NCBI GenBank assembly: GCA_021731085.1
Contig: JAKFYB010000025.1
Span: 44,679-108,678, forward strand
DNA length: 64,000 nt
Source: Dehalococcoidia bacterium
Lineage (GTDB): Bacteria > Chloroflexota > Dehalococcoidia > DSTF01 > JACRBR01
Direction: 5' to 3'
Shown here one piece after another: positions 1-7,328 of this stretch (positions are counted from its first letter, which is position 1; the number at the start of each line of letters is the position of its first letter). The notes beneath the pieces are model-generated. The model saw only the letters and a list, made by a program, of their open reading frames with translations, did not search any database and was not told the origin of the DNA. Made by a program: the position numbers and the translations under genes.

Positions 1-1
1 C

Positions 2-160
2 ACGCTTGACAAGGAAATCATCGCCCACTGCCAGCTAGGCGTGCGTGCCGCACACACATGGTTCGTCCTCAAGCACGTCCTCGGCTACCCGAACGTGAAG
101 AACTACGACAGCTCGTGGGCCGAGTGGGGGAACCGCGACGATCTCCCGATCGAGAAGTAG
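2..160 (+). CDS. sulfurtransferase, rhodanese C-terminal part (5' truncated)
   Basis: Only the last 52 residues are in the window. They carry a rhodanese active-site loop (CQLGVRA) in which the Cys would accept sulfane sulfur, followed by [19 protein letters not shown] and a final SWAEWGN block, which is the usual C-terminus of two-domain thiosulfate/3-mercaptopyruvate sulfurtransferases (EC 2.8.1.1/2.8.1.2). The frame is open to the window edge and ends in TAG. The substrate cannot be told from this fragment; the family uses thiosulfate or 3-mercaptopyruvate. The gene is convergent with the metalloprotease gene 22 nt downstream. Confidence 0.85.
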   Translation, partial: TLDKEIIAHCQLGVRAAHTWFVLKHVLGYPNVKNYDSSWAEWGNRDDLPIEK

Positions 161-182
161 TGGCGCTGCTTGCCGTGCCCGC

Positions 183-560
183 TCAGTACGCGCCGATCTC
201 GTGCAGTCTGTCGTCACTAATTCCGAAGTAGTGCGCGATCTCGTGCCGCACCACCCGCCCGACGCGATCCGCAAGATCTGCCTCATCACGCGCCATTTGC
301 TGCAGCGGCCCGCGAAAGATCACGATCCTGTCCGGCAAAGCCATGTTGTACCCACGCCCGCGCGCCGTTAGCGGCACACCACGGTAAACGCCGAGAAGCG
401 TCGCATTTCGCGGCAGGTGCATGCGCCCGAAGTCATCCGGCCGCGCCCAATCCTCCACCGCGAACTCGACATTGGCGATCCGCTCGCGAAACTGCTCGGG
501 AAGCCCATGCACCGCGTCCGACACCAACTGTTCGAACTCTTCGACTTCGATCTCAATCAT
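183..560 (-). CDS. minimal metallopeptidase, Zincin_1 (DUF1025) family
   Basis: A 125-residue protein with a C-terminal HEIAHYFGISDDRL motif (about residues 106-119), i.e. HExxHxxGxxD, in which two His and the Asp would bind zinc and the Glu would be catalytic. This matches the small acidic-N-terminus zincin family (PF06262), typically 110-130 residues. The ATG at 560 overlaps the stop codon of the upstream glycosylase gene by one base (TGATG), so the two are translationally coupled; a longer reading frame starting at 626 would lie inside that gene and is not credible. Biological role in this family is mostly unknown; there is no signal peptide, so it is probably cytoplasmic. Confidence 0.82.
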   Translation of the reverse strand: MIEIEVEEFEQLVSDAVHGLPEQFRERIANVEFAVEDWARPDDFGRMHLPRNATLLGVYRGVPLTARGRGYNMALPDRIVIFRGPLQQMARDEADLADRVGRVVRHEIAHYFGISDDRLHEIGAY

Positions 561-1231
561 CAGAGCGTCACGATTTCGCCGCGGCGCCACATGTACCAGG
601 TGCCGACGCTTCGAAACGGCCGCCACGGCTCGGCGATCGCCTCCATCTCCGGCGGCTTCGGAAGATCATCGAGGCCGTAGGCCAACTTCATCCCCACCCG
701 AACCCCAAGATCGCCGACGGGCAGCACATCCGGCCGCCCCAGGCAGAACAACAGCACCATGTCCGCCGTCCACCGCCCAACGCCCTTTACGCGCGTCACC
801 ATCTCGATCATGCCCTCGTCATCAGCCCGCCTGATCGCAGCATCGTTCAGCCGACCTGACGCGTATTCATCACCGAGCGACCGCATGTAGCCCATCTTCT
901 GCCGCGAAACGCCCGCCCCACGAAACTGCTCGTCTGGCAACTCAGCGAGTTGCTGCGGCGTCGGTATGCGGTCGCCAAAAAGTGCAAGCAGACGCCGCTC
1001 GATCGCCCCCGCAGCTGCCCCGGCCAACTGCTGGTACAGGATCGAACGCAGCAGCGCCTCGTAGGGCTGTCCGCGAATCTCCAGCTCGTATGGCCCGCAC
1101 GCCTTCACGATCCCGCGCATGACTGGATCGCGGCGACCAATGTGTTTGCGCGCTGCCATACCGTCGTACGGCAACGCGCGCTTTCGCATCAGCGTGAGTG
1201 CATTCTTCGCGGGCGCCTGTTGACCGGCCAT
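560..1231 (-). CDS. DNA-3-methyladenine glycosylase II (AlkA-like, HhH-GPD)
   Basis: A 223-residue base-excision repair glycosylase. The helix-hairpin-helix is VKGVGRWTADM (about residues 148-158), followed by LPVGDLGVRVG with Asp174 at the position of the catalytic Asp of AlkA. The position that is Lys in bifunctional glycosylase/lyases is not Lys here, so a monofunctional enzyme is expected. There are no Fe-S cysteines of the EndoIII type. It would remove alkylated purines from DNA (EC 3.2.2.21). It lies between the nitrilase gene (3 nt upstream stop) and the metalloprotease gene (1 nt overlap), so it is the middle gene of a three-gene minus-strand transcript. Confidence 0.86.
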   Translation of the reverse strand: MAGQQAPAKNALTLMRKRALPYDGMAARKHIGRRDPVMRGIVKACGPYELEIRGQPYEALLRSILYQQLAGAAAGAIERRLLALFGDRIPTPQQLAELPDEQFRGAGVSRQKMGYMRSLGDEYASGRLNDAAIRRADDEGMIEMVTRVKGVGRWTADMVLLFCLGRPDVLPVGDLGVRVGMKLAYGLDDLPKPPEMEAIAEPWRPFRSVGTWYMWRRGEIVTL

Positions 1232-1233
1232 TG

Positions 1234-2364
1234 TCAGCCCCGCCGCCCGGTGCCGCTCGATGCCCGCTCTATCGACTCCATAGCCTCGGCGATTGCCGCA
1301 TCAACCTCGTAGTCGCCGTCTGCCTCGATGCGGTCGATCAGGCTGCCAAGGTAGTCGCGCACAGTCTGTAACCGATCCACCACTTCCCCGACTGTGGCCG
1401 CCTCGAGCGTTTCAGGCTGTAATTCCTCGGAAGTACCGCCCTGCCTTTGCATCCGCATCATTGGCTTCGGAGCCGCATTCACCGTGAACTGAAACACATC
1501 CGGTCGCGCATAGTGACCGGCGACATCACGAGAATGCTTCTCGCGGATCGCACGCTCAAGGTCAATCTCGGCGAAGATCGTCTCTTCGACATCAAAGATC
1601 GGGCCCGCGAGGTATTGTCCATTCGGCCCGATAATCGCGCTGCCGCCGTTCGCCTCAACATCCCGGTCCCGCATGTCCTTCGGCAGCGACCCCGGCGTAG
1701 CAACCCCGCAGGCCACGACGACGAAACACGCCCCCTCGAACGCGTACTGCCGCGTTCCAAACGCGATGTGATCGTTCTGAGACGTATAGGCTGGCCAAAC
1801 AGAACAGTGAACCTGCTCTCCCTGCGCGTACAGCGCGTACTTGGCAAGCGTCATCTCGTGTTCCCAGCAGATCAGCCCGCCCAAACGTCCCAGCGGCGTT
1901 TCGATAACGTCGAGATCGCTCCCGTCGCCGAAGCCCCAGATCGTGCGCTCGGTAAACGTCGGCATCAACTTGCGATGCTTGTGCAGGATCTCCCCGTCAG
2001 GCGCGAAGTACAGCAGCGTGTTGTACAGCGTCCCGCGCGAAACGAGGTCGCGCTCGTTGACCCCGATGACGACGTGCGCGTTGGCCTTGCGGGCCGCCTC
2101 ACCCAGCCGATGCGTCGACGTCGACGGAATCTCGACGGCGTTCTTCCACAGTTCAGCGTAGGTCTCGCCAGAGAACACACCCGCCGTCGTATGCCAGAAC
2201 GGATACCCCGGCACCCACGTCTCCGGGAACACGATCAACGAAGCCCCCGCTTTGCCTGCATCCGCGATCAGCCCGCAGGCTTTGTCGATGGTCGCTTCCC
2301 GGTCCAGGAAGACCGGCGCTGCCTGCACGGCAGCAGCAATGAATTTAGGGAGCGTGTCGCCCAT
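1234..2364 (-). CDS. nitrilase / carbon-nitrogen hydrolase
   Basis: A 376-residue enzyme with the complete nitrilase triad: Glu48 in FPETWVPGYP, Lys132 in HRKLMPTFTER and Cys166 in GLICWEHEM. The CWE signature and overall length fit true nitrilases (EC 3.5.5.1; nitrile to carboxylate plus ammonia) better than the shorter amidases of the superfamily. The start is ATG with GGAGG five bases upstream and an extended -10 element behind it, so this is the first gene of the nitrilase-glycosylase-metalloprotease run. Substrate (aryl or aliphatic nitrile) cannot be read from the sequence. Nitrilases often form long helical oligomers. Confidence 0.88.
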   Translation of the reverse strand: MGDTLPKFIAAAVQAAPVFLDREATIDKACGLIADAGKAGASLIVFPETWVPGYPFWHTTAGVFSGETYAELWKNAVEIPSTSTHRLGEAARKANAHVVIGVNERDLVSRGTLYNTLLYFAPDGEILHKHRKLMPTFTERTIWGFGDGSDLDVIETPLGRLGGLICWEHEMTLAKYALYAQGEQVHCSVWPAYTSQNDHIAFGTRQYAFEGACFVVVACGVATPGSLPKDMRDRDVEANGGSAIIGPNGQYLAGPIFDVEETIFAEIDLERAIREKHSRDVAGHYARPDVFQFTVNAAPKPMMRMQRQGGTSEELQPETLEAATVGEVVDRLQTVRDYLGSLIDRIEADGDYEVDAAIAEAMESIERASSGTGRRG

Positions 2365-2390
2365 TTGAACCTCCGTTGATGGTGAAATTG

Positions 2391-2399
2391 ACTATAACA
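2391..2399 (-). promoter_or_regulatory. extended -10 promoter for the nitrilase operon
   Basis: On the minus strand the sequence reads TGTTATAGT, an extended -10 (TGn plus a 5/6 TATAAT), 26 bases before the nitrilase ATG. I see no good -35 box, which is acceptable for extended -10 promoters. Confidence 0.45.
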
Positions 2400-2467
2400 G
2401 CCCCAGAGCCGTCGTTTGGCATCATCCTGAAACAAGCTCCGAACGCGGTTGTCCTTGATCCCTGTGG

Positions 2468-2473
2468 TAGGAT
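2468..2473 (+). promoter_or_regulatory. -10 element for SRP RNA
   Basis: TAGGAT lies seven bases before the predicted SRP RNA 5' end, the correct distance for a -10 box. No convincing -35 was found 16-18 bases upstream; a TTGTCC is present but too close (13 bases). Confidence 0.35.
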
Positions 2474-2480
2474 CATCCCG

Positions 2481-2745
2481 GTCGTGCTAGGCGGGGAGCC
2501 AGCGGTGCCCTGTACCCGCAAGCCGCTATAGCGGGGCTGAATTCCTGCTCGAGGTTACGGTACCTGGACACGAGCGGCGCCGAGCGGTGTTGAGGGCTTG
2601 GTCCTACGCGGCGGAGCGCTGTGAACCCCGTCAGGTCCGGAAGGAAGCAGCGGTAAGCAGTTAGTTCCGGGTGCCGTAGGGTTACCGAGCCGGAGCTAGT
2701 TAGCGTCGCCACGCCTAAGGGCCTAATCGACAGCAGGTGCACGAC
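2481..2745 (+). ncRNA. ffs: signal recognition particle RNA, large bacterial type
   Basis: A 265-nt RNA gene. The SRP54-binding domain is unmistakable (GTCAGGTCCGGAAGGAAGCA at about 2629-2648, with asymmetric and symmetric loops and GGAA-type apical loop). The 5' part carries the Alu-domain signature GGCGGGGAGCC...GTGCCCTGTACCCGC. The ends GTCGTGC and GCACGAC pair, which fixes the boundaries. This is the long, Alu-containing form found in Firmicutes, Chloroflexota and other groups, not the short 4.5S form of Proteobacteria. Its partner receptor gene ftsY is in the same window. A stretch of open reading frame crosses it on the minus strand but is not a gene. Confidence 0.95.
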
Positions 2746-2764
2746 CTATTTCTCTCCTCCACGC

Positions 2765-4315
2765 GTGTCCGCCGGTGGCGGCGGCACGCGACGACGTGAA
2801 CGGACAAGTCCCAGGGGTGGGAGTAGCCAGGGAGGCCGTTTGCCGCACTGGCCCGCGCACGACCGGCTTGAGGCGGTCAAGCGCTCGTTACATGCAGCAG
2901 GGCAGCACCGATTTTTCGCTGACAAGCGACGGCGCCGCCACCTTGCCGTACTCGCCGCCCTTGCCGCCGTGACCGCCTTCGTCTTTGTCGCCCTTCAGCC
3001 ACGCGATGTCCGCGTCCTCGCCGACGGTGAGGAAGTCGTCATCGAAACCCATCAGTCCAACGACACCGCCGTCCTCAGCGCCGCCGGCGTCGTGCTCGAG
3101 CCAGGTGATCGCGTCACCGAGGTTGAAGACGACCGCGGCGATCTCCTCCGCGTCGAACGCGCGATCGACGTTCGCCTCACCGTCGACGGCGAGATCTACG
3201 CGCTTCGGACGCATGCCGAAACGATTGATCAGGTGCTCGAAGAAGCAAACGTCGTACTCGAACAGCGCGATAGCGTCGTGCAGAACGGCGCGCTCGCCTC
3301 CGCTAATGCATCTATCGAACCTCCCACCCTCCTCGCGTCGAGCGAGGCCATACAGGTATCACCGACCCTGACGCCTGCGACCGCGATCGATATCGAAGTG
3401 CGGCGCGCTGTTCGATTCGTCATCACCGACGAAGGACGTGAGATCGAGTCAATCAGCAGCCGCCCGACGATCGCGGAAGCGCTGCGCGAGGCCGCCCTCG
3501 TCGTCGGCCCAGGAGACGTCGTCCTCCCCGATCCACTGGCAGCGCTCGAAGTGGACACGAACATCAACATCCTCCGCGCGCACGCAGTGACGATAGCCCT
3601 ACCGGAAGGTCATCGCGTCGTCTACACGCTCGCGCCAACAGTCCGTGAAGTGCTGGATGCGGAAGGAATCGTCCTGCCGGAAGGCGCCTTCGTCGACCCA
3701 TCGTTCGACACCGCCATCACAGACGACATGCGCGTGCGCGTCATACAACTCGGCTCGTCGGCGGACATCGAGATCGAATACATCGAGAGCAGCACTGTCT
3801 ACGAAGTCGACAATAGCCTCGAGCCAGGTGAAACGCTGACCGTTGAAGGTCAGGACGGCATCCGCACACGACGTTACGCCATCACCTACGTTGACGGTGT
3901 AGAAGTCGGCCGAGAGCTAATCGAAGACATCCTCGATCCAGAACCCATCGACACCGTCATCTACTACACCGAACGCACCGAAGAACCTCCGCCGCGACCG
4001 TCCGCCGATGTGCTCGTCGCCGGTACCCCGCTCCGCGTCTACGCCGTTGCCTACAACGCCGCCAGCGCCGGCCGCAGCCCGGACGACCCGAACTACGGCA
4101 TCACGGCAACCGGCGTTCGTGTGACGTGGGGCGTAATCGCGGTCGATCCAACCGTCATCCCGCTCGGCACCAAAATGTATATCCCCGGTTATGGGTATGG
4201 TGTCGCTGCCGATACGGGCGGCGGTGTCAAGGGGTACATGATCGACCTTGGCTACCCGGACGGAGTGCCGATTGACTGGACCTCGCAGTGGCTTGAAATC
4301 TACATCGTCGAGTGA
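2765..4315 (+). CDS. YabE-like DUF348/G5/3D-domain cell-wall protein
   Basis: A 516-residue protein. A basic N-terminus is followed by one membrane segment (about 59-77), then several DUF348-type repeats, a G5 domain (roughly 338-402) and a C-terminal 3D domain (about 420-516) with TWGVIAVDPTVIPLGTKMYI, AADTGGG and a final Asp in YMIDLGYP; the three Asp give the family its name. This is the Rpf/YabE architecture of peptidoglycan-remodelling enzymes acting outside the cell, and the 3D domain is related to lytic transglycosylase MltA. The gene order with ksgA and ispE downstream is the same as yabE-(rnmV)-ksgA-...-ispE in Bacillus. The GTG start is 20 nt after the SRP RNA; no clear ribosome site is visible, so the start is uncertain. 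Confidence 0.82.
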   Translation: MSAGGGGTRRRERTSPRGGSSQGGRLPHWPAHDRLEAVKRSLHAAGQHRFFADKRRRRHLAVLAALAAVTAFVFVALQPRDVRVLADGEEVVIETHQSNDTAVLSAAGVVLEPGDRVTEVEDDRGDLLRVERAIDVRLTVDGEIYALRTHAETIDQVLEEANVVLEQRDSVVQNGALASANASIEPPTLLASSEAIQVSPTLTPATAIDIEVRRAVRFVITDEGREIESISSRPTIAEALREAALVVGPGDVVLPDPLAALEVDTNINILRAHAVTIALPEGHRVVYTLAPTVREVLDAEGIVLPEGAFVDPSFDTAITDDMRVRVIQLGSSADIEIEYIESSTVYEVDNSLEPGETLTVEGQDGIRTRRYAITYVDGVEVGRELIEDILDPEPIDTVIYYTERTEEPPPRPSADVLVAGTPLRVYAVAYNAASAGRSPDDPNYGITATGVRVTWGVIAVDPTVIPLGTKMYIPGYGYGVAADTGGGVKGYMIDLGYPDGVPIDWTSQWLEIYIVE

Positions 4316-4328
4316 CGGCCTCTTCCGT

Positions 4329-5132
4329 GTGCGTGCCAAGAAGCGCTTCGGCCAACACTTCCTCTCCGACACCAACATCCTCAACCGCATCGCCGACGCC
4401 GCCGAGATCGCACGCAACGAAACCGCCCTCGAGGTCGGCCCCGGCCTCGGCGCTCTCACGGCCGTCCTCGCTGAACGTGCCGCCCGCGTCGTCGCCGTAG
4501 AAGTCGACCGTGACCTCATCAGCGACCTTCGCGAAAAATTCGCGGCTAGCCCACACGTGACCATTGTCGAGCGCGACGTGCTCGACTCACTGCCCTCCGA
4601 ACTGTTGGCTGCAGGCGCGGCGACGAAACCGTACGTCGTCGTCGCTAACCTCCCATACAACATCGCGGCCCCCACCCTCCGCATGTTTCTCGAAGGCGAC
4701 GTTCGGCCCCGTCGCCTCGTCGTCATGGTCCAGCTCGAAGTCGCCGAAGCGATCTGCGCGCACCCGCCAAAGATGGGGCTCCTCACCGTCGCGACGCAGG
4801 TCTACGGCGAAACTAGCATGGTGATGAAGGTGGCGCCGGGCGCATTCAACCCGCCACCGAAGGTTCACTCCGCCGTCGTCCGCATCGACGTCGCTCCCGA
4901 ACCCCGCGTCGACGTGCCTCTCGACGCGTTCTTTCGCGTCGTACGCGGCGGCTTCGGCAACCCGCGCAAGATGCTCCGCAACAGCCTCTCGTACGGTCTT
5001 CACGTTAAGCAAGATGTCGTCGACGATGTCATGACGGCGGCTGGAGTGGATGCCAACCTCCGACCGCACGTTCTCACGCTCGACCAGTGGGCGGACGTCA
5101 CGCGCGCCTGGATCGGAAGGCCGAACCAATGA
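4329..5132 (+). CDS. rsmA: 16S rRNA (A1518/A1519-N6)-dimethyltransferase
   Basis: The KsgA/RsmA dimethyltransferase, which uses SAM to dimethylate two adjacent adenines near the 3' end of 16S rRNA during small-subunit maturation. Visible motifs are the N-terminal AKKRFGQHFLSD, the SAM-binding EVGPGLGALT, an acidic EVDRD, and the catalytic NLPYNIAAP. I place the start at GTG 4329, just after the stop of the preceding gene, because it gives the family's usual N-terminus; an in-frame ATG at 4248 would add 27 residues overlapping the 3D-domain gene and has no homologous character. About 268 residues, normal for the family. It overlaps ispE by ATGA. Confidence 0.93.
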   Translation: MRAKKRFGQHFLSDTNILNRIADAAEIARNETALEVGPGLGALTAVLAERAARVVAVEVDRDLISDLREKFAASPHVTIVERDVLDSLPSELLAAGAATKPYVVVANLPYNIAAPTLRMFLEGDVRPRRLVVMVQLEVAEAICAHPPKMGLLTVATQVYGETSMVMKVAPGAFNPPPKVHSAVVRIDVAPEPRVDVPLDAFFRVVRGGFGNPRKMLRNSLSYGLHVKQDVVDDVMTAAGVDANLRPHVLTLDQWADVTRAWIGRPNQ

Positions 5133-6031
5133 CCCGCACCCTCAAGCTCATCGCCCCCGCGAAGATCAACTGGTCGTTGGAAGTCCTGCGCGTGCGTTCT
5201 GACGGCTATCACGAGTTGCGCAGCGTCTTGCAAACCATCAGCCTGCATGACACGGTCGCGCTCACCGAGTCGGACGCCCTTGAACTTGAGATACTGGGCG
5301 AAGCCGACATGCTGGAGGACAACCCGGTCGAGTCCAACCTCGCATACCGCGCTGCCGTCGCCCTCCGCGAACGCACAGGCATACGGCGAGGGGCGCGCAT
5401 CACCCTCGACAAACACATTCCGATAGCAGCAGGCCTCGGCGGCGGCAGCAGCGACGCGGCTAACGTAATCCGCGGCCTCAACATGCTCTGGGGCCTAGAC
5501 CAGCCGCAGGCTAATCTCATCGAGATCGCCGGTGAAGTCGGCTCCGACCCGCCGTTCTTCGTCGTCGGCGGCACGGCATCGATCACCGGCCGCGGCGAAT
5601 CCGTCGAGGCGCTAGCGGACGCGCTCGCCCCGAGCATCATGCTCGCAATTCCACCGCCCGGAGAGCGAGGCGAGAAGACCGCGCAGATGTTCGGCGCCAT
5701 CACCCCCGACCACTACACCGAAGGCGACGCGACGCTCGGCGTGCGCGAAACAATCACCGCCGGCCGTACCCTCCACGACGCCCTGCTCTCGAACGTCTTC
5801 GAGCGCGTCACGACGAAAATGCAGCCTGATGCCGAACGCGCGATGGATGCGCTGCGAGCAGAAGGCTTCGCGCCCCACCTCTGTGGCGCTGGCCCCTCAT
5901 TCTTCCTCCTCTACGGCGGCGGCGCTGACTACGCCGACGTCCTCGCCCGCAGAATCCGCGAGACCGGCTTCGAGCCGCGCGCCGTGCACGCAATCCGCCG
6001 CGATGAAGCGCTCCGCATCGAGGAGCTGTAG
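5129..6031 (+). CDS. ispE: 4-diphosphocytidyl-2-C-methyl-D-erythritol kinase
   Basis: A GHMP kinase of 300 residues that phosphorylates CDP-methylerythritol in the MEP pathway of isoprenoid synthesis (EC 2.7.1.148). The N-terminal APAKINWSLEV provides the conserved Lys of the active site; AGLGGGSSDAANVI (101-114) is the ATP phosphate loop, and the C-terminal CGAGPSFFLL block is GHMP motif 3. The ATG lies inside the rsmA stop (ATGA), so translation is coupled. Product isoprenoids would feed the polyprenyl-linked glycan genes at 19-28 kb. Confidence 0.93.
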   Translation: MTRTLKLIAPAKINWSLEVLRVRSDGYHELRSVLQTISLHDTVALTESDALELEILGEADMLEDNPVESNLAYRAAVALRERTGIRRGARITLDKHIPIAAGLGGGSSDAANVIRGLNMLWGLDQPQANLIEIAGEVGSDPPFFVVGGTASITGRGESVEALADALAPSIMLAIPPPGERGEKTAQMFGAITPDHYTEGDATLGVRETITAGRTLHDALLSNVFERVTTKMQPDAERAMDALRAEGFAPHLCGAGPSFFLLYGGGADYADVLARRIRETGFEPRAVHAIRRDEALRIEEL

Positions 6032-6448
6032 GTGGAGGAAGTCTTCGCCGGGTTCGTCGTCGGGTTCGCGATTTCCATTGTTGTCGCGCCAGCCGCAGCC
6101 ATCATGCTCATTCGATCAAACAGCGAAACGGGCGCAGCACAACGCATCGCACCACCCGGTACGAACATCATCGCCCTCTCGATGTTCCTCCACTTTCTCG
6201 CCTTCCTCCTCCTCACCGCTCTCGGCATGATCATGGGCATGGCATTGGCCGGAATCGAAGACCGCAGGCCAGCGAGCGGCCTCGGTAGCCCCAACCTGGC
6301 TTACACGCTCCTCGTGATATCCCTGACGGCCGTCGTCCTCATCCCGCTGCTCATCGTCCCCTGGCGCCGCTACGCCATTGCGCTGACCGTGCTCTTTCTC
6401 ATCGGCTTCGGCTGGGTGACGCCGTGGCTCGCACAGGCCGCGAGCTAG
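6032..6448 (+). CDS. small four-helix membrane protein, unknown
   Basis: A 138-residue protein beginning with GTG directly after the ispE stop. Four hydrophobic stretches (about 5-27, 45-68, 85-105 and 112-132) point to an integral membrane protein. No motif is recognised. Its position between ispE and a PHP phosphoesterase, without gaps, makes it part of the same transcript. Confidence 0.6.
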   Translation: MEEVFAGFVVGFAISIVVAPAAAIMLIRSNSETGAAQRIAPPGTNIIALSMFLHFLAFLLLTALGMIMGMALAGIEDRRPASGLGSPNLAYTLLVISLTAVVLIPLLIVPWRRYAIALTVLFLIGFGWVTPWLAQAAS

Positions 6449-6483
6449 ACACAGATCAGCGTCTAACCCGGTCGCTCGCTACC

Positions 6484-7215
6484 ATGTCCGCAATGGGCAC
6501 AATCATCGACATGCACATCCACACGACGGCGGGCGCTTCAGACAGTGGACTCGATCCCGAGGATCTCGCAGCCGAGGCGAAGGAACGCGGCCTCACCGGC
6601 ATCAACATCACCGAGCATGACCGCCTCTGGGACACCTTCAAGCTCAATGACTACCGTGAACGCCACGCCCCACTCTTCGTGAACAACGGCATGGAGGTCT
6701 CCACGGACATGGGCCACATGATCGTCGTCGGCCTCAAGCAGTACGTCGGTGGCATCCGTCGCGCTGAGGAATTGCGCCGTGTGCTCGACGACCTCGGCGG
6801 CTTTATGACCGTCGCCCACCCGTTCCGGCACTGGTTCGATCCCGTGTACTTCCGCAAGCAGGGCAAAGAGCCTTTCACGATGACACCCGAGCAGGCAGCT
6901 GAACGCATGCCCGTGTTTCAGCTTGTCGACGCAATCGAAGCTCTGAACGGCGCCAACACACCGAAGGAGAACCTCTTCGCCCTCCGCGTCGCCAAGGTCC
7001 TCGGAAAGCCCGTCACCGGCGGCAGCGATGCGCACTCCAAATCAGGCATCGGCTTCTACTGCACCGTCCTCGAAAAGGACGTCACCAAGCCCGACGAGTT
7101 TCTCGCAGAACTCAAGGCCGGCCGCTTCCACGCCCACCACGGCCTGCTCCAGAACAACCTCACCTACTTCACCGAGGACAGCCTCGAAGAAGCAGCGCCA
7201 GGGCTTGCCACATAG
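6484..7215 (+). CDS. PHP-domain metal-dependent phosphoesterase (TrpH-like)
   Basis: About 243 residues forming a PHP domain: HIH near residue 11, TEHD near 43-46, Glu of the GMEVSTDMGH block, HPFRH and the terminal GSDAHS. These His/Asp/Glu ligands bind a trinuclear metal centre in PHP enzymes. Stand-alone PHP proteins of this size include 3',5'-nucleotide bisphosphate phosphatases and histidinol phosphatases; the exact substrate is unknown. I use ATG 6484 since the longer frame from 6424 overlaps the membrane protein gene and adds nothing conserved. Confidence 0.82.
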   Translation: MSAMGTIIDMHIHTTAGASDSGLDPEDLAAEAKERGLTGINITEHDRLWDTFKLNDYRERHAPLFVNNGMEVSTDMGHMIVVGLKQYVGGIRRAEELRRVLDDLGGFMTVAHPFRHWFDPVYFRKQGKEPFTMTPEQAAERMPVFQLVDAIEALNGANTPKENLFALRVAKVLGKPVTGGSDAHSKSGIGFYCTVLEKDVTKPDEFLAELKAGRFHAHHGLLQNNLTYFTEDSLEEAAPGLAT

Positions 7216-7328
7216 CCGATCACTGGACTCCACAAGCCATAAGCGACACTCCCTGTCGCCTGCCCCGTGCTAGCATCTGGGAAGGCCGCAATCCAACGCT
7301 TACCGCGCGCCTCTAGAAACCGTCCCGG

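Noticed and set aside
1447..2379. 310-codon plus-strand open frame opposite the nitrilase
   Set aside because: Shadow of the nitrilase codons; Arg/Pro-rich with no family character.
2473..2742. 89-codon minus-strand frame across the SRP RNA
   Set aside because: The region is a structured RNA gene; coding is coincidental.
4248..4328. Longer start of rsmA inside the 3D-domain gene
   Set aside because: Adds 27 non-homologous residues; RsmA proteins begin near the AKKRFGQHFL motif, just after GTG 4329.
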